From Williamsia phyllosphaerae (GTDB lineage: Bacteria > Actinomycetota > Actinomycetes > Mycobacteriales > Mycobacteriaceae), in NCBI RefSeq assembly GCF_014635305.1, contig NZ_BMCS01000001.1, positions 806,001-870,000 of the forward strand: DNA of 64,000 bases, in the 5' to 3' direction. A model generated the notes under the pieces. It did no database searches and was not told where the DNA came from. It worked only from the letters and a program-made list of their open reading frames with translations. A program made the translations under genes and the position numbers. Shown one piece after another: positions 18,747 through 28,761 of the stretch (position 1 is the first letter of the stretch; every line of letters starts with the position of its first letter).

Positions 18747-20060
18747 TCAGTCGCTCGTGTCGGGACGCGTCGGTTGCTCGGGGTCGTCGGGATCCGGATC
18801 GTCGGTCCCATCTCCGTCCGGCGTCTCGGGCGGCCCGTTGAGACCGGGGGCATCCGACGAGTCCCAGGTGGGCGGGTCGGCCTTCGCGGCGTAGATGCCG
18901 ACCTGCACCTCGTCGTCCGCGGACTCGGCCGCCTGTGCGGTCTGGGTGTACATCGACCGCACCGCGGTGTTGAGGAACGCGATGAGCGGCACGGCCAGCA
19001 ACCCGCCGATGATCCCCGCGGACACGATGCCCGCCGCGATGCCCAGCACCACGGCCACCGGGTGCAACCGCACCGACCGGCCCAGCAGGAACGGCTGGAG
19101 CACATGGCTTTCGATCTGCATCACCGCGACGACGACGGCCAGCGCGATGACCGCCGCGATCCATCCCTTGGTGACGAGCGTGACCAGGACGGCGAGACCG
19201 CCGGTCACCAGCGCCCCGACGATGGGGACGAAGGCGCCGATGAACACCAGGGACGCCAGCGGTAGGGCCAGGGGGACCTGCAGGATGGCCAGGCCGGTAC
19301 CGATGCCGATCGCGTCGACCAGGGCGACGGCGACCGTCGCACGGACGTAGCCGACGAGCGTGCCGAACCCGGCCCGACCGGCCTCCAACACCTTCGGCCG
19401 ACTGCCCGACGGGATGAGTCGCGTCGTGAACTCCCAGACGTGTCCGCCGCCGAAGAGGAAGAAGATCATCAGGAACAGCAGCAGCACGCCTGCGGTCGCG
19501 ATCTTGGTGACCACCCCGGCGGTCGCGATGGCGCCGCTGGTGATCTTGTCCTGGTTGCGCTGGATCATGGCGATGATGTCGTCGCCGACCCTGTCGATCT
19601 GCGCCTGTTTGAGCCCGGGCGGGCCGTTGACCAACCAGTCCTTCACCGAGTCGACCGACTGGGTCGCCTGCGTCGACAGATCCGGCAGACCGTCGATGAA
19701 CTGCTGGACCACGAAGGTCAGGATCCCGCCGACCGCGCCCAGGAACACGATGAGCGTGAACGCCACCGCCACCCCACGATTGAGCCCGTGGCGGTCGAGC
19801 CAGTCCACCAACGGGATCAGGAACGCCGTGCCGAGGACCGCCAGCGCCACCGGGACGATGACCTCCTCGAAGCGATTGGCCAGTGCGGCGACCAGGAAGA
19901 TCGCCACCGCGACGACGATGAGCCGCCAGGACCACTCGGCCGCCGCGCGCACCAACGGGTGGACCTTCTCGCGGTCGGATGCGGCCGTGGCACTCTCGGC
20001 TGGGGACCGTTTCCGCGCAGCGCCGACGGCGGCCGCGATACCCGATCTACGCTCTGTCAC
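18747..20060 (-). CDS. AI-2E family transporter (Rv0205-like)
   Basis: 437 residues with about eight membrane segments. The first pair lies near 48-85, with more at 100-120, 190-215 and 240-345. Family hallmarks are GGGHVWEFTTRLIPSG and the conserved stretch GAFVPIVGALVTGGLAVLV. The C-terminus is acidic and Pro-rich. The AI-2E superfamily includes export permeases and Na+/H+ antiporters, so 'autoinducer' is only a family label. It heads a three-gene operon with a two-component system, suggesting that system controls or senses its activity. In mycobacteria its homologue also neighbours mmpL3. Confidence 0.9.
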   Translation of the reverse strand: MTERRSGIAAAVGAARKRSPAESATAASDREKVHPLVRAAAEWSWRLIVVAVAIFLVAALANRFEEVIVPVALAVLGTAFLIPLVDWLDRHGLNRGVAVAFTLIVFLGAVGGILTFVVQQFIDGLPDLSTQATQSVDSVKDWLVNGPPGLKQAQIDRVGDDIIAMIQRNQDKITSGAIATAGVVTKIATAGVLLLFLMIFFLFGGGHVWEFTTRLIPSGSRPKVLEAGRAGFGTLVGYVRATVAVALVDAIGIGTGLAILQVPLALPLASLVFIGAFVPIVGALVTGGLAVLVTLVTKGWIAAVIALAVVVAVMQIESHVLQPFLLGRSVRLHPVAVVLGIAAGIVSAGIIGGLLAVPLIAFLNTAVRSMYTQTAQAAESADDEVQVGIYAAKADPPTWDSSDAPGLNGPPETPDGDGTDDPDPDDPEQPTRPDTSD

Positions 20061-20154
20061 CTCGCAACACTAGCCCGCGGGGCAGCCTCGCAAGACTGGA
20101 GAAATCGGGCGCGGTGCACCCGGGGGCGTGGGCCGGTCGATAGGGTGTGAGTCC

Positions 20155-21360
20155 ATGACGGCCGACCACAGTGACGCCGCCGACGAGCCCACCGACTCCG
20201 GCGACGGAGGATCGGCACCCTCCACGGCCCCCGGGCGCCGCCGTTTCTGGTGGTTGCGCTGGGTCGCCATCGCCCTGGTGATCATCGTCCTGACCGTCGA
20301 GGCCATCCTGGTCTGGCCGAAGCTCGAAGAGGCGTGGCACAGCATGGATCGGCTGAACTGGCTGTGGATCCTCGCGTGCATCGTCGCCGCGGGGTTCTCG
20401 ATGGACAGTTTCGCCCAGGTGCAGCGGACCCTCCTCCGATCGGCCGGGGTCAAGGTCAAGCAGCTCAAGTCGCTCTCGGTCGTCCTCGCGGCCAACTCGG
20501 TCAGCCAGACGATGCCCGGCGGCAACGTCCTCGCACCCGCGTTCACCTACCGCCAGACCCGCAAGTGGGGCGCCACCCCGGTCGTCGCGTCGTGGCAGGT
20601 CGTGATGTCGGGGCTGCTGATGGGCGTGGGTCTCGCGGTCCTCGGCCTGGGTGGCGCGCTGCTCGCCGGCGCGAAGACCAGCCCGTTCTCGGTGATCTTC
20701 TCGATCAGCGGGTTCATCGCCTTCGTCATCGCCGCGCAGTACGTGGCCGGGCATCCCGAGTCGATCCAGGGGCTCGGCACCCGGCTCCTGCACGTGGTCA
20801 ACCACTTCCGCGACAAGCCCGAGGACCACGGCGTCAAGCGGTGGTACGAGATCCTCGAGCAGTTGCGCGCGGTGCAGCTCAACGGCCGCCACACCGGCGA
20901 GGCGTTCGCCTGGTCGCTGTTCAACTGGGTCGCCGACGTCGCCTGCCTCGCCTTCGCCTGTTACGCCGTCGGCGGCGAGCCCTCCATCTCCGGTCTGGCC
21001 GTCGCCTACGCCGCGGGCAAGGCTGTCGGAACCGCGTTCCCGCTGTTGCCCGGCGGTCTGGGCGTGGTCGACGCCGTACTGGTCCCCGCCCTCACCTCCG
21101 CAGGCATGGGCGCGGGCGAGGCGATCACCGCCGTCCTCGTCTACCGACTGATCAGCTACCTGCTGGTGGCCCTGGTCGGTTGGGTGGTCATCTTCTTCAT
21201 GTTCCGGCAGGCGATCGGCGACGTGGAGTCCGATCTGGACGCCGACACCGGCCCCGACGACGACACCTCCCGTGACACCGACGAGCCCGGCCCGGCCACC
21301 ACGTCGGGGACCGACCCGCCGACCGGCGGCCGCCGGGACCAGTCCGAGTCCGGCAGCTGA
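20155..21360 (+). CDS. YbhN/UPF0104-type flippase-like membrane protein
   Basis: 401 residues from ATG at 20155; an in-frame extension upstream has no ribosome site. Eight or so membrane segments span 25-360. [20 protein letters not shown] and [15 protein letters not shown] are the paired conserved stretches of the lysylphosphatidylglycerol-synthase transmembrane family, but no synthase domain is fused. Members act as lipid flippases or glycolipid-handling proteins. The C-terminus is a disordered acidic tail. It is divergent from the AI-2E operon over 94 bases. Confidence 0.85.
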   Translation: MTADHSDAADEPTDSGDGGSAPSTAPGRRRFWWLRWVAIALVIIVLTVEAILVWPKLEEAWHSMDRLNWLWILACIVAAGFSMDSFAQVQRTLLRSAGVKVKQLKSLSVVLAANSVSQTMPGGNVLAPAFTYRQTRKWGATPVVASWQVVMSGLLMGVGLAVLGLGGALLAGAKTSPFSVIFSISGFIAFVIAAQYVAGHPESIQGLGTRLLHVVNHFRDKPEDHGVKRWYEILEQLRAVQLNGRHTGEAFAWSLFNWVADVACLAFACYAVGGEPSISGLAVAYAAGKAVGTAFPLLPGGLGVVDAVLVPALTSAGMGAGEAITAVLVYRLISYLLVALVGWVVIFFMFRQAIGDVESDLDADTGPDDDTSRDTDEPGPATTSGTDPPTGGRRDQSESGS

Positions 21361-21389
21361 GCGCACCCCACACCGGCTACCGTGGGCCC

Positions 21390-21827
21390 ATGAACCGCCC
21401 GTCCGCCACCCCGCGCCGTCGCCGGCTCCGACCGGCCGTCGAGGCCGGCGCGTTCGACCTGATCGCGATACTCGTCTTCGTCGTCATCGGGCGTTTCAAC
21501 CACGACGACGGGTTGAGCGTCGGCGGGATCTTCAGCACCTTCTGGCCCTTCGCGGTCGGCGCCGCCCTGGGCTGGGCCATCGGTTACCTCGTCTCGCACC
21601 TGCGATCCGGCGACCTCGCGGAACCGGACTTCCGCCCGTCCCGACTCCTCCCCGAGGGTGTCGTCATCTGGCTGTCCACCCTGATCATCGGCATGGTGAT
21701 GCGCGATCAGTTCGGTCAGGGCATCGCGGTCAGCTTCGTCATCGTCGCGACCATCGTGCTGGGTCTGTTCCTGATCGGCTGGCGGCTGGTCAGAAAATCG
21801 GTCGCGAGGCGCCGCGCCGCTGCCTAG
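21390..21827 (+). CDS. DUF3054 membrane protein
   Basis: 145 residues with four membrane helices (about 20-38, 48-68, 88-104 and 112-132), matching DUF3054 by the stretches [20 protein letters not shown] and [13 protein letters not shown]. Function unknown. It starts 29 bases after the YbhN-like gene and ends 11 bases before the ABC-F gene, so the three may be co-transcribed. Confidence 0.83.
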   Translation: MNRPSATPRRRRLRPAVEAGAFDLIAILVFVVIGRFNHDDGLSVGGIFSTFWPFAVGAALGWAIGYLVSHLRSGDLAEPDFRPSRLLPEGVVIWLSTLIIGMVMRDQFGQGIAVSFVIVATIVLGLFLIGWRLVRKSVARRRAAA

Positions 21828-21838
21828 CATTGCCCCTC

Positions 21839-23443
21839 ATGTCCACGCGATCGGTCACCCTGTCCGCGCTGGGCTTTCATTTCCCGGACGGCAGCCCGAT
21901 CTTCGACGACGTGTCGGTGTCGCTGAGCGGACACCACGTCGGGATCGTCGGTTCCAACGGTGGCGGCAAGTCCACGCTGATGCGCCTGATCATCGGGGAG
22001 CTGGCACCGACAGCAGGGTCCGTCGACCGTCCGCCCGTCGTCGGCTACGTGCCGCAGGACATCTCGATGCACCGACATCGACGTGTCGACGAACTCATCG
22101 GGGTCGCCGAGATCCGGAAGGCACTGGCACGTGTCGAGTCGGGTTCCACCCTCGAAGCCGATCACGAAGCCGCCGAGGGCAACTGGGACGTCGACGAGCG
22201 CGCGGTCACCCTCTTCGATCAGCTCGGCCTCGGACACCTGGTCGACGATCCGGGCGATCTGAGCCGTGTGGTCGATGAGCTGTCCGGCGGGGAGTCGACC
22301 CTGATCGCGCTGATCGGCGCGCTGATCGCCGGTCCGCAACTACTCGTCCTCGACGAGCCCACCAACAACCTGGATCCCGCGGCGAGACGTCTCGTGGTGG
22401 CCGCGATCGGGCGGTATCCGGGACAGGTGCTGACGGTCAGTCACGATCGCGACCTCCTCGAGCACGCCGACGCCATCGCCGAGGTCCGCGACGGGACCGT
22501 CCGCGTCGTCACGGGGAACTACTCCGATTTCGTCGAGATCGTCGGCGCGGAACAGGACCGTGCCCGCGAGGTCCTCGCTCACGCGAAAAGCGATGCGGCC
22601 AAACAGAAGCGGGAGCTGATCACGTCGCAGACGGTCATCGCGCGGCGGCAGAGGTACGGCAGGAAGATGAACGAGCAGAAGCGCGAGCCGAAGATCGTGA
22701 TGAACCAGCGCAAGCGGTTCGCGCAGGAGGCGGCGGGCAAGCTGACGGGCGGCCATCAACGACGGCTGGAGGACGCACGCGCGCAGGCCGGGATGGCCGC
22801 CGAAGCCATCCGCGATGACCGCGAGGTACGAATCGAACTCCCCGACACCGCCGTACATCCCGGACAGGTGGTGCTGGCCCCACGCCGGATCGACCTGCCC
22901 GCAGGGGAAGTCGAGATGTCGATCGTGGGGCCCGAGCGCGTCCACCTACGAGGTCGCAACGGCGCGGGCAAGACGACACTCATCCGGGCGGTTCTCGCCG
23001 CACCACCCGAGGTGTCCGTCGGGTATCTGCCGCAGGTGCCCGACGGCCTCGACCCCGACGCCTCCCCGTACGACCTCGTCGCCGTCGCGAGTCCGCCGTC
23101 GACCGCGCAACAACGCCGAGCCGGGCTGGCGCGCATGCTGTTCCGTGCCGACGACGCCGACCGGCCGGTTCGCGACCTGTCCGGAGGCGAGCGAGTACGC
23201 GCGGCGCTGTCGGCGGTCCTGCTCGCCGCCCCTGCCCCTCGGCTGTTGATCCTGGACGAGCCCACGAACAACGTCGACATCGTCACCCGCGATCACCTCG
23301 CGCAGGCTCTGGCCGACTTCCGAGGCGCGCTCATCGTCGTCAGCCACGACGATCACTTTGTGGACGACCTGGACATCACCCGGGTGATCGACCTGGACGC
23401 TCCGCCGAACTCAGCGGGCGTATCGGCCGAGCCAGTCGAGTAG
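21839..23443 (+). CDS. ABC-F ATPase
   Basis: 534 residues, two ATP-binding cassettes and no membrane segments: a ribosome-associated ABC-F protein. Cassette 1 has [16 protein letters not shown] and [12 protein letters not shown]. Cassette 2 has [20 protein letters not shown] and [12 protein letters not shown]. The linker between them (about 230-320) is basic and helical, as expected for the tRNA-interacting arm. Some members give ribosome protection against antibiotics, others tune translation; sequence alone does not separate these. Its 3' end overlaps the convergent hydrolase gene by 33 bases. Confidence 0.93.
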   Translation: MSTRSVTLSALGFHFPDGSPIFDDVSVSLSGHHVGIVGSNGGGKSTLMRLIIGELAPTAGSVDRPPVVGYVPQDISMHRHRRVDELIGVAEIRKALARVESGSTLEADHEAAEGNWDVDERAVTLFDQLGLGHLVDDPGDLSRVVDELSGGESTLIALIGALIAGPQLLVLDEPTNNLDPAARRLVVAAIGRYPGQVLTVSHDRDLLEHADAIAEVRDGTVRVVTGNYSDFVEIVGAEQDRAREVLAHAKSDAAKQKRELITSQTVIARRQRYGRKMNEQKREPKIVMNQRKRFAQEAAGKLTGGHQRRLEDARAQAGMAAEAIRDDREVRIELPDTAVHPGQVVLAPRRIDLPAGEVEMSIVGPERVHLRGRNGAGKTTLIRAVLAAPPEVSVGYLPQVPDGLDPDASPYDLVAVASPPSTAQQRRAGLARMLFRADDADRPVRDLSGGERVRAALSAVLLAAPAPRLLILDEPTNNVDIVTRDHLAQALADFRGALIVVSHDDHFVDDLDITRVIDLDAPPNSAGVSAEPVE

Positions 23444-24622
23444 CGCATGGCGCAGGGTGATGGTGCCTGCGGTGCCCGTGGATGCGGAGTCACCCATGCC
23501 GTGGTCGAGTGCGGGCAACTCGATGTAGCGGGCGGGGACCCCCGCGGCCTTCACCTTGTCCGCGAACCGCTTGACCGGCGCGGCGAGGACGAGGTGGTCG
23601 GCGCCCCCCTGGACGATCAACGTCGGCGGTGACTGCGCGGTGAGGTTGTTCGCGGCGTCGACGAAGCGGTAACGGTCCGGATAGATCTCCGGCGGTCCTC
23701 CGATGAACTGGCGACCCGTGACCTTCCCCAGCGCCGAATCGTCATATGCAGCAGTCAAGTCCACCGCCGGATAGCCGCCGACGGTCGCGACGATCCTGGG
23801 CAGTTCCTCCGGTGTCCCACAGGTCGGTTTCAGTGTCTTGGCAGCGGTCAGGTAGGCGGCGTTGATGGCCAGATTGCCTCCCGAGGACTCACCGAACGTC
23901 ACGACGCGGTCGGGGTCGAGACCGGCGGCCGCGCTGTTCCGCGTCACCCAGGTCAGCGCGCACCCCACGTCGCCGACCTGCGTGTTCCAGTTGTGCACGG
24001 TGTCCGAGGCGAGTCGGTAGTCGACGTCGAGGACGGCGTAGCCGTGGTCGGCGAGGTAGCGGTTGTACGGCGTCGGACCGGGTGCACCTGCGACGAAACC
24101 GCCACCGTGTGCGAAGACGACCACCGGGTGCGGACCCGGGGACGTCGGTTCGTACAGATCGGCGTGGATGGGTGTTCCGTCGGGGCTGCCGACCACGACG
24201 CGACGGTCGGCTTTCGCACCGAGATCACCGCCCGGTCCGGGCGGGGTGAAGAAGGCGAAACCGGCGCCGCCGTTGGCGACACCGATGCTGATGACGATGG
24301 CGGTGACGAGCGACGCGGCGACCCCGAAGGCGGCGAAACCGGCGGCGACGGTGCGCCGACGGCTCAGCCCCGACGGCCGCCATCGCCACGGACGAACCGT
24401 CCGGAGGATCAGCGCGACCGACACGAGCGCGATGAGCACGTTGTAGATGCCGAGGTTGTCGCGCAGGATGCCGATGGCCAGCCACAGTGACTGCAGGAAG
24501 CTCGCGTTCAACGTCCACGACATCCAGGGCACCGGCGTCAGCGCGAGGAGCTGACCGACGACGACGTAGAGCACCAGCACCACACCGACCACCGCGGCCA
24601 GGACCCTCGAGAACCTACGCAT
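23411..24622 (-). CDS. membrane-anchored alpha/beta hydrolase
   Basis: 403 residues from MRRFSR. Three or four N-terminal membrane helices (about 5-25, 30-65 and 90-112) precede a carboxylesterase-type domain. It has oxyanion motif HGGGFVAG, nucleophile in GESSGGN, and the catalytic His in ALDHGMG near the end. Orientation places the catalytic domain outside the membrane if the N-terminus is inside. It is 67 bases after the lipase gene on the same strand. Likely an ester hydrolase acting on envelope or imported lipid; substrate unknown. Confidence 0.85.
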   Translation of the reverse strand: MRRFSRVLAAVVGVVLVLYVVVGQLLALTPVPWMSWTLNASFLQSLWLAIGILRDNLGIYNVLIALVSVALILRTVRPWRWRPSGLSRRRTVAAGFAAFGVAASLVTAIVISIGVANGGAGFAFFTPPGPGGDLGAKADRRVVVGSPDGTPIHADLYEPTSPGPHPVVVFAHGGGFVAGAPGPTPYNRYLADHGYAVLDVDYRLASDTVHNWNTQVGDVGCALTWVTRNSAAAGLDPDRVVTFGESSGGNLAINAAYLTAAKTLKPTCGTPEELPRIVATVGGYPAVDLTAAYDDSALGKVTGRQFIGGPPEIYPDRYRFVDAANNLTAQSPPTLIVQGGADHLVLAAPVKRFADKVKAAGVPARYIELPALDHGMGDSASTGTAGTITLRHALLDWLGRYAR

Positions 24623-24689
24623 GCCCCCATGATGACCTGTGACCGGGACGGCGGGTCGAACGGCACCCTGCGCCGTCTCGGTTCCCGCG

Positions 24690-26078
24690 TCAGCAGTCGT
24701 CGGGTGCAGACCGTCCACGCAGGCGCTGATCGAGCCACGTGAACGCGTCCGGGAGACCGACGAGGGCGGCGATCACGTGCTCGCCGGGGACCAGGCGCAG
24801 GACCGACGGGACGCCGAGTCGGCACTGCTCCCGGAAGAGCGCCGTCGCCATCTGCGACGGGATCCAGAACTCCTGCGCTCCGTTGTAGACGTAGAGCGGT
24901 GTCCCGTACCGCCTGTCTTTCAGCGAGTTCCGCTCGTACACGGCTCGCGCGAACGACGAGTTCAACGGATCGCGCATGGTCGAGAGCACGTCGATGGGGA
25001 ACGGCAGCTGACCCAGCAGCGCCACCGGGATGATGCAGAGATCCCGCAGCTGCGGCGCCACCTGCCTGCTCACGTTGTTGAGCTTGGTCAGGATCTCCGG
25101 TTGCTCCCGCGCGATGCCGTAACCGGCACCGATGAAGACGCCCTTGGCCCAGTTCAGCGGCCCGGTCATGCTGCCGGACAGCACTCTCTGATCGATCGGT
25201 GTGCCGCCGATCGCGGCACCCACCACCGACAGCTTCAACTCGGGTGCGTAGGAGTCCAGCAGTTTGGCCGCTCCGTTCGTGGCGATCGCGCCACCCGAGT
25301 ACCCGGTCATGGCGTACCGACTACGTCCGAAGTCCGCCGGGTAGAGCGCCCGGACCGCGCGGATCGCGTCGAGCACGATGTGACCGGCCAGGGTGGGTTC
25401 CGCGTAGGCCATGCGCGGGCCCTCGTGATCGGGGATGAGGACGGCGTATCCCCGTGCAGCCGCCAGCGCCGTCATCGGCGGGATGTAGTCGGTGACGCCG
25501 GTCTCGAGTCCCACCCCGTGCGACATCGTGTACCCCGGGGTGCACTTGGTGCCCAGGGAGTCGATCGGCAGGTTGTTCACGACGACCGGTCGCGGACCGA
25601 CCCACCGCCTGGTGGGGACGACCAGCGACGCCGTGCCGAATGTCGGTGCGCCCGAGGAGTCCTCGGACCGGAACTTGAACTGGAACACCCGCGACGGTGC
25701 GCCCACCAGGGCCGCCGACGTGGCGGTGATGTCGCGGGGTGCGCCGATCAACTCGCCGTTGCGCAGCCCCGCGATCCCGGGGGGCATCTCGTCGAAGAAC
25801 CGGTCACCGGTCGGCGACGGCATCATCGCCGCGCTCAGTTCCGACACCGACAACTCCTCGGCCTGCGCCGGCGGTTGCGCGGCGCGCGTCGAGGATCGCG
25901 GCCTCGGCGGCAGCTTCGGTGGCGGGATCACCCGATCGAGGAGGCTGCCGACACTGCCGCTGTCCGACGGCCGGGGCTTCGGTGCCGCCCCCGCGAGCGG
26001 AGAGGATCCGCACAGGGTGACGATCAGAAGCAACACCGTCGCCGCGACGGTCGACGATCGCGCGCGGGGCCGGGACAT
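24690..26078 (-). CDS. secretory lipase family protein
   Basis: 462 residues from MSRPRARS with a signal peptide to about residue 32 (ending LAGAA). The alpha/beta-hydrolase fold has nucleophile GYSGGAIAT typical of the fungal/actinobacterial secretory lipase (LIP) family, VNNLPIDSLG in the cap region and a C-terminal GEHVIAAL carrying the catalytic His. Role: extracellular or periplasmic hydrolysis of triglyceride or long-chain esters. It lies 44 bases after the PBP-like lipoprotein gene. Confidence 0.9.
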   Translation of the reverse strand: MSRPRARSSTVAATVLLLIVTLCGSSPLAGAAPKPRPSDSGSVGSLLDRVIPPPKLPPRPRSSTRAAQPPAQAEELSVSELSAAMMPSPTGDRFFDEMPPGIAGLRNGELIGAPRDITATSAALVGAPSRVFQFKFRSEDSSGAPTFGTASLVVPTRRWVGPRPVVVNNLPIDSLGTKCTPGYTMSHGVGLETGVTDYIPPMTALAAARGYAVLIPDHEGPRMAYAEPTLAGHIVLDAIRAVRALYPADFGRSRYAMTGYSGGAIATNGAAKLLDSYAPELKLSVVGAAIGGTPIDQRVLSGSMTGPLNWAKGVFIGAGYGIAREQPEILTKLNNVSRQVAPQLRDLCIIPVALLGQLPFPIDVLSTMRDPLNSSFARAVYERNSLKDRRYGTPLYVYNGAQEFWIPSQMATALFREQCRLGVPSVLRLVPGEHVIAALVGLPDAFTWLDQRLRGRSAPDDC

Positions 26079-26122
26079 GCGCCCCACTGTGACCGGAGTC
26101 ACCCGACCCGTCAAGAGTCCGA

Positions 26123-27769
26123 TCAGCGGACGCGCAGGTACTTCTGGACGACCTGCAGTGCTGCGGATCCCGACCGCTCGCCGGCGCAGTGGACGACGAG
26201 GACCTTGCCGCCGTCGATACCGACGAACCAGCCCGGCCCCTGGGGGCCGTTCGTACCGACCAGCGCGCGCAGGCCCGACACCCCGGTCAGGTCGCTGGCG
26301 TCACCGCTCGTCGCCGTCTTGCGCATCGCCGCGGCGATGGCCGAGGCCACCTTCGCGTCCACCGGCCCGAGATCGCCGCCGGTCACGGTCGTGGCGACCC
26401 CACGAACGAAGGTCGGAGCGACCGAACTCATCCGGGCGATCGCGACACCCAGCGCACCCATCGACACCGGCGAGACCGTCAACGAACTCGGGTTGTAGGA
26501 CGCGGCGCTGACCGAGGCGGCCTTGTCGTCGTCCGACAGCGGCATCGAGACCCCGGGGATCTTGTAGCCGACACCCAGTCCGAGTCGGTGCAGCTGTTCC
26601 TCGGCGGCGCCGCGATCGCCACCGGCCGCGGAATCGATGGCCGCGATGACCGGATCGAGCGTGGTGCCCGGCGTCGTCGAGGTGGTCAGCGACATCCCGG
26701 CGGAGGTGGCGGCGTCGTTGGCCGCGGCGGCGAGGATGGCGCCCGACCGTGCGTCGAGAACCAACATCGTGGCCGGTTGGGCCACCTCGACCACCGAATC
26801 GACCAGGGACAGTTGAACTCCCGAGTTCAACGTCGTCCGTACGTCGGGGGAGGCCGGACCCTGCGCGCCGGCGAGACGGTTCGTGGCGCCGTTCGGGGCG
26901 ACCATCTGTACCGCCCATCCCGCGGTCGCGTCACGGATGGCCTGCCAGTAGTTCGTCGTCCCCGCCGTCAACGGCGAGGTGATGCGGCGGTCGGTCACCA
27001 GCAGTGCCGACGTCTTGTCGACGTCGACGCCGGCGACGCGGTTCGGGTCGCCCGCAAGCACGGTCATGTCCGAGTCGCGCAGCGACACCACGGTCACGGG
27101 CTTGCCCGGGGCGGCGGCGAGCCGATCGGAGATCACGCGGGGGGTGATCAGCGGCGCGATGGGGGCGATGACCCGGGCGAGGTCGCGGGTCGTCCGCGGG
27201 AGGTCGGGTGTCGTCGACGGGTCGATGACGATGTCGTTGACGGGCTGCAGCGCCATCCACGGGCGGTTGGCGCCGTCGCGGACCGCCGGAGCGGGGGTGG
27301 CGTCGGTGCGGACGGCGGCGAGATGACCGCCGGCCTGCATCCCCGAGGCCAGCAGCGTCGGCTCCCACTGCACCCGCCACCCGGACGTCAGTTTCCGTGC
27401 GGTCCCGGTCGTCTGGGTCGTGTACTCGCGGTCCTTGCCCAGGTCGTAACGGGTGGTCAGGTTGTAGGTCGCGGTGTGGTCGGAGTACTCCACCGGGTCG
27501 GTGACCTTCACCGACACCGTCGCGGCGTGCATCCCCGACAGGGTCGCACCGATCTGCTCGGCCGCCTGTCCGGGCGCCGACGTCAGCTGCGCAGCTCGCG
27601 AGGCGTCCTGCGCCCCGAGGGCGGCCGCGAACGTGTCGAGCATGCGCGCCGACTCGGTCTTGGGTGCGTCGGTGAACACCCCGCACGACGCCAGCACGAG
27701 GACACCACTGACCACTGAGGCCGCGGCGACACGCGCGCGACCGGACACTGCCACATTCACGTCACTCAT
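26123..27769 (-). CDS. PBP-like lipoprotein with lost catalytic motifs
   Basis: 548 residues. The lipobox LASC lies near residue 29, then an NTF2-like MecA_N domain (about 40-150), a dimerisation-type domain and a C-terminal transpeptidase-like domain. This matches the mycobacterial penicillin-binding lipoprotein (Rv2864c-like) architecture. The active-site segment that normally reads PGSTFKP is PGTTLDP (near 362-368), so Ser becomes Thr and Lys becomes Asp. The region that should carry SxN is shortened. KTG is absent before GPGWFVGID. It is therefore probably a non-catalytic regulator or scaffold of peptidoglycan synthesis. The frame is intact, arguing against a decaying pseudogene. Confidence 0.82.
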   Translation of the reverse strand: MSDVNVAVSGRARVAAASVVSGVLVLASCGVFTDAPKTESARMLDTFAAALGAQDASRAAQLTSAPGQAAEQIGATLSGMHAATVSVKVTDPVEYSDHTATYNLTTRYDLGKDREYTTQTTGTARKLTSGWRVQWEPTLLASGMQAGGHLAAVRTDATPAPAVRDGANRPWMALQPVNDIVIDPSTTPDLPRTTRDLARVIAPIAPLITPRVISDRLAAAPGKPVTVVSLRDSDMTVLAGDPNRVAGVDVDKTSALLVTDRRITSPLTAGTTNYWQAIRDATAGWAVQMVAPNGATNRLAGAQGPASPDVRTTLNSGVQLSLVDSVVEVAQPATMLVLDARSGAILAAAANDAATSAGMSLTTSTTPGTTLDPVIAAIDSAAGGDRGAAEEQLHRLGLGVGYKIPGVSMPLSDDDKAASVSAASYNPSSLTVSPVSMGALGVAIARMSSVAPTFVRGVATTVTGGDLGPVDAKVASAIAAAMRKTATSGDASDLTGVSGLRALVGTNGPQGPGWFVGIDGGKVLVVHCAGERSGSAALQVVQKYLRVR

Positions 27770-27962
27770 TTCACTCTGGTCACATCACGAATGACACCGT
27801 TGGTGTTCCCGATTCGCTTACAGTCCCGTCACGAACGCATAACCAGGGCGAATGCACGTATGGGCAGGGGGCCGGGTGGACACCAGATGTGGTGGTCGAC
27901 CGCTGCCGCACCGCACTCACCGGGTACTACCGTGGGGCCGACCGCACGGAAGGGATCTGCTG

Positions 27963-28730
27963 ATGGTTGCCGCATCGTCGCGCCGGGTCATCCGCTCGGA
28001 TGAACGCGCCCGGACCGCCACCGAGTGGCTCGAGTCGCGCCACAGCTTCTCCTTCGGCGACCACTACGACCCCGACAACACCCATCACGGTGTGCTGCTC
28101 GCGTTCAACGAGGACGTCGTCGCGCCCGGCGCGGGTTTCGACACCCATCGGCATCGCGACATGGAGGTCCTCACGTGGGTGGTGTCCGGGACGATGGTGC
28201 ACTCGGACTCCGACGGACACTCCGGCGTGCTGCACCAAGGGTTGGTGCAGCGGATGAGCGCGGGCTCGGGCACCGAGCACACCGAACGCAATGACCCGTG
28301 GCCCGACTCACCGGACGTGGGAGCGGCGCCCGCGCACCTGGTGCAGAGCTGGGTGATCCCCGATCGTCCGGGTGGGGAATCGAGCTACCAACAGCACGAC
28401 GTGACCGCCGAACTCGGCGCGGGCGAGCTGGTTCTGGTCGCCTCGGGCGATCCGGGCCGCGACCCCGCGATCGGCATCGGCAACCGCGATGCGTCCCTGC
28501 ACATCGGGCGGCCGGCGCCGAGGAGGTCGGTTGCGCTGCCGGTCGCACGGTTCGTGCATCTGTTCGTCGTCGCGGGCGAGGTCGAGCTGTCCGACGGGAC
28601 GTCCCTCTCGGCGGGCGACACGGTCCGGTTCACCGACCACGGCGCGGAGTCGGTCACCGCCTCGTCGGCCGCGGAGATCATGGTGTGGGAGATGCACCGC
28701 GGGCTCACCGATCAGATGACCGGCACCTGA
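27963..28730 (+). CDS. pirin family protein
   Basis: 255 residues, bicupin fold. The N-terminal metal site is visible as FDTHRHRDMEVLTWVVSG (near 59-76) followed by RMSAGSGTEHTE, where pirins carry three His and one Glu. The GTG/ATG choice: ATG at 27963 has GGAAGGG upstream. Pirins are quercetinase-like dioxygenases or redox-linked regulators; which applies is unknown. The 193 bases between the PBP-like gene and this one hold no clear motif. Confidence 0.9.
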   Translation: MVAASSRRVIRSDERARTATEWLESRHSFSFGDHYDPDNTHHGVLLAFNEDVVAPGAGFDTHRHRDMEVLTWVVSGTMVHSDSDGHSGVLHQGLVQRMSAGSGTEHTERNDPWPDSPDVGAAPAHLVQSWVIPDRPGGESSYQQHDVTAELGAGELVLVASGDPGRDPAIGIGNRDASLHIGRPAPRRSVALPVARFVHLFVVAGEVELSDGTSLSAGDTVRFTDHGAESVTASSAAEIMVWEMHRGLTDQMTGT

Positions 28731-28761
28731 CGGATCGCGAAACCGGTGCCAGGATGGTCGG

